This document shows positions 56,486 to 63,561 of a stretch of 64,000 bases of DNA, in pieces. The stretch is from Acetobacteraceae bacterium. GTDB lineage: Bacteria > Pseudomonadota > Alphaproteobacteria > Acetobacterales > Acetobacteraceae. The stretch covers positions 124,001 through 188,000 of the forward strand of contig CANJLW010000004.1 in the NCBI GenBank assembly GCA_947475245.1. Direction: 5' to 3'. Below the pieces are notes generated by a model that saw nothing but the letters and a program-made list of their open reading frames with translations, ran no database searches and had not been told where the DNA came from. How positions within the stretch are numbered: the stretch's first letter is position 1; the number at the start of each line of letters is the position of its first letter. A program made the position numbers and the translations under genes.

Positions 56486-56776
56486 ATGAAGTCGAACCTT
56501 GCCTTATGGCGCGCGCCGGCCCTCCTTCTGACCGGGTTTCTCCTCCTCGGCACGGGTGCCTCGGCACAGGAGCCGGTTTCGCTGGTGACCAGCGACACGG
56601 CCGAATACTGCGCCCACTTGTCCACCCGCGTGCGATCAATGCTGAGATCGCCCCACCTGATCGAAGCCGCCGCCCTGTCCGACGCCGGACGACGGATGTG
56701 CGACAACGGCCAGACGCGCGGCGGCATCCTGCGCCTGCGCAGGGCGCTGACACTTCTGCACGGCGGCACGGACTGA
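56486..56776 (+). CDS. Small secreted protein with two cysteines
   Basis: A 96-residue protein with an AAGGA site upstream and a Sec signal (LLTGFLLLGTGASAQ, cleavage about residue 27). The mature part is about 69 residues with two cysteines (EYCAHL, RRMCDNG) that could form a disulfide and a helical, Arg-rich end. I do not recognise the family. It is 57 bp downstream of the histidine kinase in the same direction and may be an accessory of the envelope-stress system. Confidence 0.7.
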   Translation: MKSNLALWRAPALLLTGFLLLGTGASAQEPVSLVTSDTAEYCAHLSTRVRSMLRSPHLIEAAALSDAGRRMCDNGQTRGGILRLRRALTLLHGGTD

Positions 56777-56861
56777 CCGCCGAAGGCTATCCGCGTGCGA
56801 TGACTAAAAATGCACCTCCCGGCCCCGTTGTTGCATTACCCACCGCCTGCCGGTCTAATAT

Positions 56862-56892
56862 CCCGAGGGTGGTCGACGCCCTCCGATCGGGG
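56862..56892 (+). promoter_or_regulatory. Leader inverted repeat upstream of fdsG
   Basis: In the 183-bp leader, CCCGA (56862-56866) can pair with TCGGG (56887-56891), and the overlapping GAGGG (56865-56869) with CCCTC (56879-56883). The two helices share bases, so they are partly exclusive. It lies about 70 bp upstream of the fdsG start. A regulatory role is a guess. Confidence 0.25.
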
Positions 56893-56959
56893 CGTGCATC
56901 CGCGCGACGGTTGGGCTAAATCCCGACCCCGGCAGTCGGATACGAACGGGGGGAACGCA

Positions 56960-57430
56960 GTGCCCGCATATCAGCCATGGAACGAGGATCAGGCAGCGCT
57001 GGTCATCGCAGCGGGCCAGGATCAACCCGGCGCGACCCTGCCCATTCTGCACGCGATCCAGGCCGCGTTCGGCTGCGTTCCAACCGACGCGATCCCGATG
57101 ATCGCGCGCGCCCTGAACCTAAGCCGAGCGGAAGTACATGGAATAGTGACGTTTTATCATGAGTTTCGGCGCACGCCGCCGGGCCGTCACATACTGAAGC
57201 TATGCCGCGCGGAAGCCTGCCAGGCGGTTGGGGCGGACGGAGTGGCGAGGCATGCGAAGGACCGCCTGCGGGCCGATTGGCACGAAACAAGCGCTGACGG
57301 CGCGGTGACGCTGGAACCCGTCTTCTGTCTCGGCCTCTGCGCCATCGGTCCGGCAGCGCTGATCGACGACGAACCGTTGGCACGCCTGACGCCCGAGCGT
57401 CTCGACGCGGTTTTGGAGAGCGCGTCGTGA
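56960..57430 (+). CDS. fdsG: NAD-dependent formate dehydrogenase gamma subunit
   Basis: A 156-residue protein starting with GTG 56960 behind GGGGGAA; the ORF-track ATG extends about 50 codons into the leader. It is NuoE-like (24-kDa thioredoxin fold): GIVTFYHEFRR near residue 60, 2Fe-2S ligands in CRAEACQAVG near residue 83 and CLGLCAIGPA near 123. In Fds it passes electrons between FdsB and the rest of the complex. Its stop overlaps fdsB by four bases. Confidence 0.94.
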   Translation: MPAYQPWNEDQAALVIAAGQDQPGATLPILHAIQAAFGCVPTDAIPMIARALNLSRAEVHGIVTFYHEFRRTPPGRHILKLCRAEACQAVGADGVARHAKDRLRADWHETSADGAVTLEPVFCLGLCAIGPAALIDDEPLARLTPERLDAVLESAS

Positions 57431-58935
57431 CCCGCGTCTTCGTCCCACGCGACGCCGCCGCCATCGCCCTCGGCGCCAACGCGGTTGCCGCAGCACTCAC
57501 GCCCCATGCGACGGTGGTGCGCACCGGCTCTCGCGGGATGTTCTGGCTGGAACCGATGATCGAGGTGGAAACGCCGACCGGTCGCATCGCCTATGGCCCG
57601 ATCGCCGCCGCCGATGTGCCTGGCTTGCTCGTCGCCGGCGCGCTGACCGGCGGGGCACATCCGTTGCGGCTGGGCGCGCCGAACGCGATCCCCTTCCTGG
57701 CGCGCCAGACACGGTTGACATTCTCCCGTTGCGGCGTCGTCGATCCCCTGTCGCTCAACGACTACCGTGCCACCGGCGGCTTGAAGGGCCTGGCGCGCGC
57801 GCGCGACATCGGACCGGAGGCGACGATCGAGGCGGTGCTGAAGTCCGGGCTGCGGGGCCGCGGCGGCGCGGGTTTTCCCACCGGCATCAAGTGGAAAACG
57901 GTCGCCGACGCGATCGGCGCGCGCAAATACGTCGTCTGCAACGCGGACGAGGGCGACTCCGGCACCTTCGCCGATCGCATGCTGATGGAAGGCGACCCGT
58001 TCCATCTGATCGAGGGCATCGCCATCGCGATGTTCGCCGTCGGCGCCACGCAGGGCTACGTCTACACACGCTCCGAATACCCGCACGCGATCGCGACGTT
58101 CGACGCCGCGCTGCGCACCGCGCGGGAGGCCGGAATTCTGTATCCAGGCTTCGATATCGAACAGCGAGTCGGTGCCGGGGCCTATGTCTGCGGGGAAGAA
58201 ACCTCTCTGCTGGAAAGCCTGGAGGGTCGGCGTGGTCAGGTGCGCGCCAAACCGCCGCTGCCAGCGCACCGTGGCTTGTTCGGGCAGCCGACGGTCGTCA
58301 ACAACGTGATCACCCTGGCCACCGTGCCGGTGATCCTGGCTGATGGCCCGGACGCCTATCAGGCGTTGGGCATGGGCCGTTCGCGCGGCACCAAGCCGAT
58401 CCAACTTGCCGGCAACATCCGCTTCGCTGGGCTGTTCGAAGCGGGCTTCGGCGTCACCCTGGGCGAATTGGTCAACGACATCGGCGGCGGAACTTTGTCC
58501 GGCCGTCCGGTGCGCGCGGTGCAGGTCGGCGGCCCGCTGGGCGCCTATTTCCCGCCCGCCTTGTTCGACACCAAGTTCGATTACGAGGCCTTCGCCGCCA
58601 AGGACGGGCTGATCGGCCACGGCGGTATCGTCGTGTTCGACGACACCGTCGACATGGCGCGTCAAGCGCGCTTCGCGATGGAGTTCTGTTCGGCGGAATC
58701 CTGCGGCAAATGCACGCCGTGCCGCATCGGTTCGGTGCGCGGCAAAGAAACCGTGGACAAAATCCTGGCGGGGATCAACGTGGACGCCAACCTCGAACTG
58801 CTGCGCGACCTCTGCCACACCATGAAATTCGGCTCGCTCTGCGCGCTGGGCGGGTTCATCCCCTACCCCGTCCTTTCAGCCATGGACTACTTCCCCGAAG
58901 ACTTCCGCGCCCCCATTCGGCAGGCGGCGGAATAA
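57427..58935 (+). CDS. fdsB: NAD-dependent formate dehydrogenase beta subunit (FMN, NAD site)
   Basis: A 502-residue protein starting with GTG 57427. The N-terminal 100 residues form a thioredoxin-like part without cluster cysteines, as in FdsB. The NuoF-like core has GRGGAGFPTGIKW near residue 144 (FMN) and GAYVCGEETSLLESLEG near 250 (NAD). 4Fe-4S ligands lie in ESCGKCTPCRIGS near 425 and further at DLCHTM. It carries NAD reduction for formate oxidation. It sits between fdsG and fdsA. Confidence 0.95.
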   Translation: MTRVFVPRDAAAIALGANAVAAALTPHATVVRTGSRGMFWLEPMIEVETPTGRIAYGPIAAADVPGLLVAGALTGGAHPLRLGAPNAIPFLARQTRLTFSRCGVVDPLSLNDYRATGGLKGLARARDIGPEATIEAVLKSGLRGRGGAGFPTGIKWKTVADAIGARKYVVCNADEGDSGTFADRMLMEGDPFHLIEGIAIAMFAVGATQGYVYTRSEYPHAIATFDAALRTAREAGILYPGFDIEQRVGAGAYVCGEETSLLESLEGRRGQVRAKPPLPAHRGLFGQPTVVNNVITLATVPVILADGPDAYQALGMGRSRGTKPIQLAGNIRFAGLFEAGFGVTLGELVNDIGGGTLSGRPVRAVQVGGPLGAYFPPALFDTKFDYEAFAAKDGLIGHGGIVVFDDTVDMARQARFAMEFCSAESCGKCTPCRIGSVRGKETVDKILAGINVDANLELLRDLCHTMKFGSLCALGGFIPYPVLSAMDYFPEDFRAPIRQAAE

Positions 58936-58948
58936 CAGGAGTACGACG

Positions 58949-61786
58949 ATGCCCCTGGTCCAGGAAATCGACTACGGCACCAAGCAGATCGCGGCCGCCA
59001 CCATGGTGACGCTGACCATCGACGGCCATGCCGTGACCGTGCCCGAAGGCACGTCGATCATGCGCGCGGCGATGGAACACGGCACCAAAATTCCGAAACT
59101 CTGCGCCACGGACTCGCTCGACAGCTTCGGCAGTTGCCGCATGTGTCTGGTGGAGATCGAGGGACGCGCGGGTACACCAGCGTCCTGCACGACATTGGTC
59201 GCGCCCGGCATGAAGGTGCGCACGACCACCGATAAGCTGCGCAAGCTCCGCAAGGGGGTGATGGAGCTTTACATCTCTGACCATCCGCTGGATTGCCTGA
59301 CCTGTTCGGCCAACGGCAATTGCGAATTGCAGGACACGGCGGGCGAGGTCGGGCTGCGCGAAGTGCGCTACGGGTATGAGGGCGAAAACCACCTGGAAGC
59401 CGTGGTCGATGGATCGAACCCGTATTTTCAGTTCGACTCCTCGAAATGCATCGTCTGCTCCCGCTGTGTGCGGGCGTGCGAGGAAGTGCAGGGCACCTTC
59501 GCGCTGACCATTCAGGGGCGCGGGTTTGACTCCAAGGTCTCCGCGGGGATGGGCGAGTCGTTCCTGGGCAGCGAATGCGTATCGTGCGGTGCCTGCGTGC
59601 AGGCCTGTCCGACGGCGACGCTGATGGAAAAATCCGTGGTCGAGATCGGCCAGCCCGAGCATTCCGTCGTCACCACCTGCGCCTATTGCGGCGTCGGATG
59701 CAGCTTCAAGGCGGAAATGCGCGGCGATACCGTCGTGCGCATGGTGCCGTGGAAAGACGGCAAGGCCAATCACGGCCATTCCTGCGTCAAGGGCCGCTTT
59801 GCCTGGGGGTATGCCAACCACCCCGACCGCATCCTGAACCCGATGGTGCGCGCCAAGACCACCGATCCCTGGCGCGAAGTCACCTGGGACGAGGCGATCG
59901 CCCATGTCGCCAGTGAGTTCAAGCGCATCCAGGCATCGTACGGCAAAGGCGCGATCGGCGTCATCACGTCGTCGCGCTGCACCAGCGAGGAGACCTATCT
60001 GGTGCAGAAACTGGCTCGCGCCGGTTTCGGCAACAACAACACCGACACCTGCGCGCGCGTCTGCCACTCCCCCACCGGCTATGGGCTGGGCAAGACCTTC
60101 GGCACCTCCGCCGGGACGCAGAATTTCGATTCGGTCGAGCATTCCGACGTCATCGTTGTGATCGGCGCCAATCCCACCGACGGGCATCCGGTGTTCGCCT
60201 CCCGCATGAAAAAGCGCCTGCGCGCGGGTGCCAAGCTGATCGTGATCGACCCGCGCCGGATCGATCTGGTGCGGACCCCGCATGTGGAGGCCGCTTATCA
60301 CCTGCCGCTGCGTCCGGGCACCAACGTGGCAATGCTGACGTCCCTGGCGCATGTCATCGTGACCGAAGGGCTGGTCGACACCGCTTTTGTGACCGAGCGT
60401 TGCGACGCGGAGGCCTTCGCCGATTGGGCGGCCTTCGTCGCCGAACCGCGCAACAGTCCAGAAGCACTGCAATCCGCCACCGGTGTCGACCCGGCGCTGG
60501 TGCGCGGCGCGGCGCGCCTGTTTGCCACCGGCAGCAACGGGGCGATCTATTACGGGCTGGGGGTGACGGAACACAGCCAGGGCAGCACCGCCGTCATGGC
60601 GATCGCCAACCTCGCGATGGCGACGGGCAATATCGGGCGTGTCGGCGTGGGCGTAAATCCCTTGCGTGGTCAGAACAACGTCCAGGGCGCCTGCGACATG
60701 GGCAGCTTCCCGCACGAGTTGCCGGGCTATCGCCATGTCTCCGGCCCCGCGGTGCGGGCGATCTATGAAAAAGAATGGGGCGTCACGCTCGACCCGGAAC
60801 CCGGACTGCGCATTCCCAACATGCTCGACGCCGCGGTGGAGGGCACGTTCCGCGGCCTTTACGTGCAGGGCGAGGACATTGCGCAATCCGATCCCGACAC
60901 GAAGCACGTCGCGGCCGGTCTGGCGGCGATGGAATGTCTGGTGGTGCACGATTTATTCCTGAACGAAACGGCGAACTACGCTCATGTCTTCCTGCCGGGT
61001 TCGACCTTCCTGGAAAAGGACGGCACGTTCATCAACGCGGAACGGCGGATCAATCGGGTACGCGAGGTCGTCGCCCCGCGTGCCGGGTTGGCGGACTGGG
61101 AGGTGACCCAGGCGATCGCCAACGCCATGGGCTATAAGATGGACTATGCGCACCCGTCGGAGATCATGGACGAAATCGCGCGCACGACCCCCACCTTTGC
61201 CGGAGTGAATTACGGCAAGCTGGAAATGGGCGCCGTGCAGTGGCCCTGCAACGACGCCGCACCGGACGGCACGCCGATCATGCACGAAAGCGGCTTCGTG
61301 CGCGGCATGGGCAACTTCGTCATCACCGAATACGTGCCGACCGACGAGAAGATCGGCCCACGCTTTCCACTCTTGCTGACCACCGGGCGCATTCTGTCGC
61401 AATACAATGTGGGCGCGCAGACCAGACGCACCTCCAACGTCGTGTGGCATCCGGAGGATGTGCTGGAGATTCACCCGCACGACGCCGAACAGCGCGGCGT
61501 GAAGGACGGCGACTGGGTGCGTTTGGCCAGCCGAGCGGGGGAGACGACGCTAAGGGCGGCGGTGACGGAACGGGTGGCACCGGGTGTTGTTTACACCACG
61601 TTCCACCATCCCGTGACACAGGCGAACGTGGTCACCACGGAGTTTTCCGACTGGGCAACGAACTGTCCGGAATACAAGGTGACGGCGGTGCAGATTTCTC
61701 CTTCAAACGGCCCCAGCGCCTGGCAAGACGACTACAGCCAGATGGCCGCGCAAAGCCGTCGGATCGAGACGGTTCCGGCGAAGTGA
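58949..61786 (+). CDS. fdsA: NAD-dependent formate dehydrogenase alpha subunit (molybdenum)
   Basis: A 945-residue cytosolic enzyme behind an AGGAG site. A NuoG-like N-terminal region has 2Fe-2S cysteines (CATDSLDSFGSCRMC), a His-Cys cluster motif (HPLDCLTCSANGNC) and two 4Fe-4S motifs (CIVCSRCVRAC, CVSCGACVQAC). The molybdopterin oxidoreductase domain begins at CAYCGVGCSF near residue 245. The Mo ligand is Cys372 in CARVCHSP, a cysteine rather than selenocysteine enzyme. It oxidises formate to CO2, giving NADH with FdsBG. FdhD supplies sulfur to its cofactor. Confidence 0.97.
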   Translation: MPLVQEIDYGTKQIAAATMVTLTIDGHAVTVPEGTSIMRAAMEHGTKIPKLCATDSLDSFGSCRMCLVEIEGRAGTPASCTTLVAPGMKVRTTTDKLRKLRKGVMELYISDHPLDCLTCSANGNCELQDTAGEVGLREVRYGYEGENHLEAVVDGSNPYFQFDSSKCIVCSRCVRACEEVQGTFALTIQGRGFDSKVSAGMGESFLGSECVSCGACVQACPTATLMEKSVVEIGQPEHSVVTTCAYCGVGCSFKAEMRGDTVVRMVPWKDGKANHGHSCVKGRFAWGYANHPDRILNPMVRAKTTDPWREVTWDEAIAHVASEFKRIQASYGKGAIGVITSSRCTSEETYLVQKLARAGFGNNNTDTCARVCHSPTGYGLGKTFGTSAGTQNFDSVEHSDVIVVIGANPTDGHPVFASRMKKRLRAGAKLIVIDPRRIDLVRTPHVEAAYHLPLRPGTNVAMLTSLAHVIVTEGLVDTAFVTERCDAEAFADWAAFVAEPRNSPEALQSATGVDPALVRGAARLFATGSNGAIYYGLGVTEHSQGSTAVMAIANLAMATGNIGRVGVGVNPLRGQNNVQGACDMGSFPHELPGYRHVSGPAVRAIYEKEWGVTLDPEPGLRIPNMLDAAVEGTFRGLYVQGEDIAQSDPDTKHVAAGLAAMECLVVHDLFLNETANYAHVFLPGSTFLEKDGTFINAERRINRVREVVAPRAGLADWEVTQAIANAMGYKMDYAHPSEIMDEIARTTPTFAGVNYGKLEMGAVQWPCNDAAPDGTPIMHESGFVRGMGNFVITEYVPTDEKIGPRFPLLLTTGRILSQYNVGAQTRRTSNVVWHPEDVLEIHPHDAEQRGVKDGDWVRLASRAGETTLRAAVTERVAPGVVYTTFHHPVTQANVVTTEFSDWATNCPEYKVTAVQISPSNGPSAWQDDYSQMAAQSRRIETVPAK

Positions 61787-61826
61787 CCATTGCCTCTCCT
61801 TGTGGGAGAGATCGGAGTGTTCGGCG

Positions 61827-61880
61827 ACACCCTCACCCGCGCCGCTTCGCGTCGCGACCTCTCCCGCAAGCGGGAGAGGT
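61827..61880. repeat. REP-like repeat copy 1
   Basis: A 54-bp unit, ACACCCTCACCCGCGCCGCT... ending in a perfect palindrome ACCTCTCCCGC-AA-GCGGGAGAGGT (61857-61880). Copy 2 starts 123 bp later with a single-base difference or so in the left part. The pair is separated by a related, less perfect palindromic unit. Confidence 0.88.
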
Positions 61881-61890
61881 AAGTCCATCC

Positions 61891-61943
61891 AACACCTCCT
61901 CCTCTGGGAGAGGTTGGAGTGCGTCAACGCTCCGGGTGAGGGA
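61891..61943. repeat. Divergent repeat unit of the array
   Basis: ACACCTCCTCCTCTGGGAGAGGTTGGAGTGCGTC... through TCCGGGTGAGGGA, close to the unit at 62015-62066. It shares the CCTC..GGGAGAGG stem and the GTGAGGG end with the main units in the opposite orientation, so units alternate. Confidence 0.7.
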
Positions 61944-61949
61944 TGGTCA

Positions 61950-62003
61950 ACACCCTCACCCGCGCCGCTTGGCGTCGCGACCTCTCCCGCAAGCGGGAGA
62001 GGT
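61950..62003. repeat. REP-like repeat copy 2
   Basis: The second 54-bp unit with the identical 24-bp perfect palindrome at 61980-62003. It overlaps the 3' end of the antisense DUF559 gene, where it is translated as part of the basic tail. Confidence 0.88.
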
Positions 62004-62399
62004 AGGGCTGTCCAACACCTCTCCCTCTGGGAGAGGTCGGAGTGCGTCAGCGCTCCGGGTGAGGGAAGTGGCCTCGACAGTCAAAGCATACCAAATCCGA
62101 TCTTTAACCAGATCGGGCTGGAACAAAACGTCGGCGTTCCAAAACCGCAGCACTTGCCAACCTTCCGCCGCCAACCACTCATCGCGAACCCTATCAGTCA
62201 GCGAGTCCACATGCCCGCTGCCATCCAACTCAATCACCAATCGGTGGGAAAGGCAGGAAAAATCCGCGATATACCGCCCAATCGGATGCTGCCGCCGGAA
62301 TTTGATCGTCCCGAACTGCCGATTGCGCAGCAGCGCCCAGAGCGTCCGTTCAGCAGGCGTCGGGTTGGCCCGCATCTGGCGAGCAAATGAATCTGCCAT
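61956..62399 (-). CDS. DUF559 (Vsr-like endonuclease-fold) protein
   Basis: About 147 residues from ATG 62397-62399; an in-frame TTG at 62420 is possible. The core has ANPTPAERTLWALLRNRQ and KFRRQHPIGRYIADFSC near residues 9-45, with HRLVIELDGSGH holding the Asp/Glu residues of a PD-(D/E)XK-type nuclease, and a final VLRFWNADVL. The last 35 residues are encoded largely by the REP-like repeat. It lies antisense within the fds operon, between fdsA and fdhD, and is flanked by repeat copies in opposite orientation. Target unknown. Confidence 0.82.
   Translation of the reverse strand: MADSFARQMRANPTPAERTLWALLRNRQFGTIKFRRQHPIGRYIADFSCLSHRLVIELDGSGHVDSLTDRVRDEWLAAEGWQVLRFWNADVLFQPDLVKDRIWYALTVEATSLTRSADALRPLPEGEVLDSPTSPACGRGRDAKRRG
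62015..62066. repeat. Divergent repeat unit inside the DUF559 3' end
   Basis: ACACCTCTCCCTCTGGGAGAGGTCGGAGTGCGTC... ending in GTGAGGGA, near-identical to the unit at 61891-61943. In the DUF559 frame it encodes the RPLPEGE-type tail. Confidence 0.7.
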
Positions 62400-62440
62400 G
62401 CGGGAACCATACGACGCCAATCCTTCAGGAACGGTTAACC

Positions 62441-62491
62441 ACCTCTCCCGCTTGCGGGAGAGGTCGCGACGCGCAGCGGCGCGGGTGAGGG
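62441..62491. repeat. REP-like repeat copy 3, inverted
   Basis: Perfect palindrome ACCTCTCCCGC-TT-GCGGGAGAGGT (62441-62464) followed by TCGCGACGCGCAGCGGCGCGGGTGAGGG, which is the reverse complement of the left part of copies 1 and 2. It therefore brackets the DUF559 gene as an inverted copy. Confidence 0.88.
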
Positions 62492-62533
62492 CTTACCCCC
62501 CCGCCCCCAACCATGACCGGACCGCCCCCCCCC

Positions 62534-62557
62534 ACCTCTCCCACCCGCGGGAGAGGT
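62534..62557 (+). promoter_or_regulatory. Palindrome containing the fdhD ribosome-binding site
   Basis: ACCTCTCCC-ACCCGC-GGGAGAGGT has nine-base perfect arms and a six-base loop. The right arm includes GAGAGG, which is the ribosome-binding site 5 bp before the fdhD ATG at 62562. Its core matches the REP-like repeats upstream, so it is likely a short derivative. If folded in mRNA it would hide the site. Confidence 0.6.
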
Positions 62558-62561
62558 AAAA

Positions 62562-63359
62562 ATGCCAACCACCTCCGTCACCCGCACCGTCTGGCGCGAC
62601 AACACCGCGTCCTCCGGCGCGCGCGTCCTGCCCGAGGAAACCCCGATCGCGCTGACCTACAACCGCGCCACGCACGCGGTCATGCTCGCCTCGCCCGCCG
62701 ATCTTGAGGACTTCGCGGTTGGCTTCAGTCTCGCGGAAGGTATTATCGCATCCGCCGCCGACATTGAAACGCTCGATGTTGTTACTGTCCCGGACGGTAT
62801 CGAACTGCGTATGGATCTGATCGGCCCGCGCCTGGATGCGTTGACGCGGCGACAGCGGCGGTTGGCGGGGCCGAGCGGGTGTGGGTTGTGTGGGATGGAC
62901 AGTTTGGCGGGGGCGATCAGGCCGACGCCCCAAATCGTTTCAAATGCCCACTTCACGCCGGATCACATCGCAACGGCCATGGCGTCAATGCCGCCGGCGC
63001 AGACGCTGAACCACGCGACCCGCGCCGTGCATGCCGCCGCGTTCTGGACGCCGACCCAAGGGCTGGTCGCATTGCGCGAGGATGTCGGTCGGCACAACGC
63101 TCTGGACAAGTTGGCGGGCGCATTGGCGCGACAGGGTATCCCCGCGCATGATGGGCTGCTGCTGCTGTCCAGCCGGGTTTCCATCGAAATGGTGCAGAAA
63201 GCCGCGACCCTGGGCGCGCCGGTCATCGTCGCCGTCTCCGCGCCCACCGCGCTGGCGGTGCGCGTCGCGGACGCAGCCGGCATCACCCTGATCGGCATCG
63301 CGCGTCAGGATGGGTTTGAGGTTTTTACCCACACGGAAAGGGTGCGACATGTCGCCTGA
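62562..63359 (+). CDS. fdhD: Formate dehydrogenase accessory sulfurtransferase FdhD
   Basis: A 265-residue protein (also called FdsC in fds operons). It has VMLASPADLEDFAVGFSLAEGII near residue 43, the conserved cysteine pair motif SGCGLCGM near 105, and LREDVGRHNALDKLAGA near 170. FdhD moves sulfur from a cysteine desulfurase to the molybdenum cofactor before insertion into FdsA. It normally follows fdsA directly; here 775 bp holding repeats and an antisense gene intervene. It overlaps fdsD by 11 bp. Confidence 0.95.
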   Translation: MPTTSVTRTVWRDNTASSGARVLPEETPIALTYNRATHAVMLASPADLEDFAVGFSLAEGIIASAADIETLDVVTVPDGIELRMDLIGPRLDALTRRQRRLAGPSGCGLCGMDSLAGAIRPTPQIVSNAHFTPDHIATAMASMPPAQTLNHATRAVHAAAFWTPTQGLVALREDVGRHNALDKLAGALARQGIPAHDGLLLLSSRVSIEMVQKAATLGAPVIVAVSAPTALAVRVADAAGITLIGIARQDGFEVFTHTERVRHVA

Positions 63360-63561
63360 AGACAAGCTCGCTTACATGGCCAACCAGATCGGCCGCTTCT
63401 TCGCCAGCCAAAAGCACGACGACGCGGTGGCGCAGATCGAGGATCATTTGCGGAAATTCTGGGACCCGCGCATGCGGGCCTCGATCCTCGCCCATCTCGA
63501 CACCGTGACGCTCGACCCGCCGGTCCGTTCGGCTGTCGAACGCCTGCGCCCGGCCGCTTAG
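63349..63561 (+). CDS. fdsD: NAD-dependent formate dehydrogenase delta subunit
   Basis: A 70-residue protein starting at ATG 63349 inside the end of fdhD. The sequence KLAYMANQIGRFFASQ ... IEDHLRKFWDPRMR matches the FdsD family: a conserved NQIGxFF stretch and H-x-RKFWDPRMR. FdsD is a small helper or delta subunit of the cytosolic formate dehydrogenase. The last gene of the operon; its stop overlaps the trmO stop in convergent orientation. Confidence 0.93.
   Translation: MSPEDKLAYMANQIGRFFASQKHDDAVAQIEDHLRKFWDPRMRASILAHLDTVTLDPPVRSAVERLRPAA

Noticed and set aside
58856-60949. 697-codon minus-strand ORF
   Set aside because: Antisense shadow of fdsA; no family motifs.
56960-61786. Reading fdsG-B-A as nuoE-F-G of complex I
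   Set aside because: FdsA carries a catalytic Cys372 in CARVCHSP and a full molybdopterin domain, and fdhD and fdsD follow; other nuo genes are absent.
61827-62491. Possible CRISPR array
   Set aside because: Repeats are irregularly spaced, in both orientations and lie within a coding 3' end; no cas genes are present.
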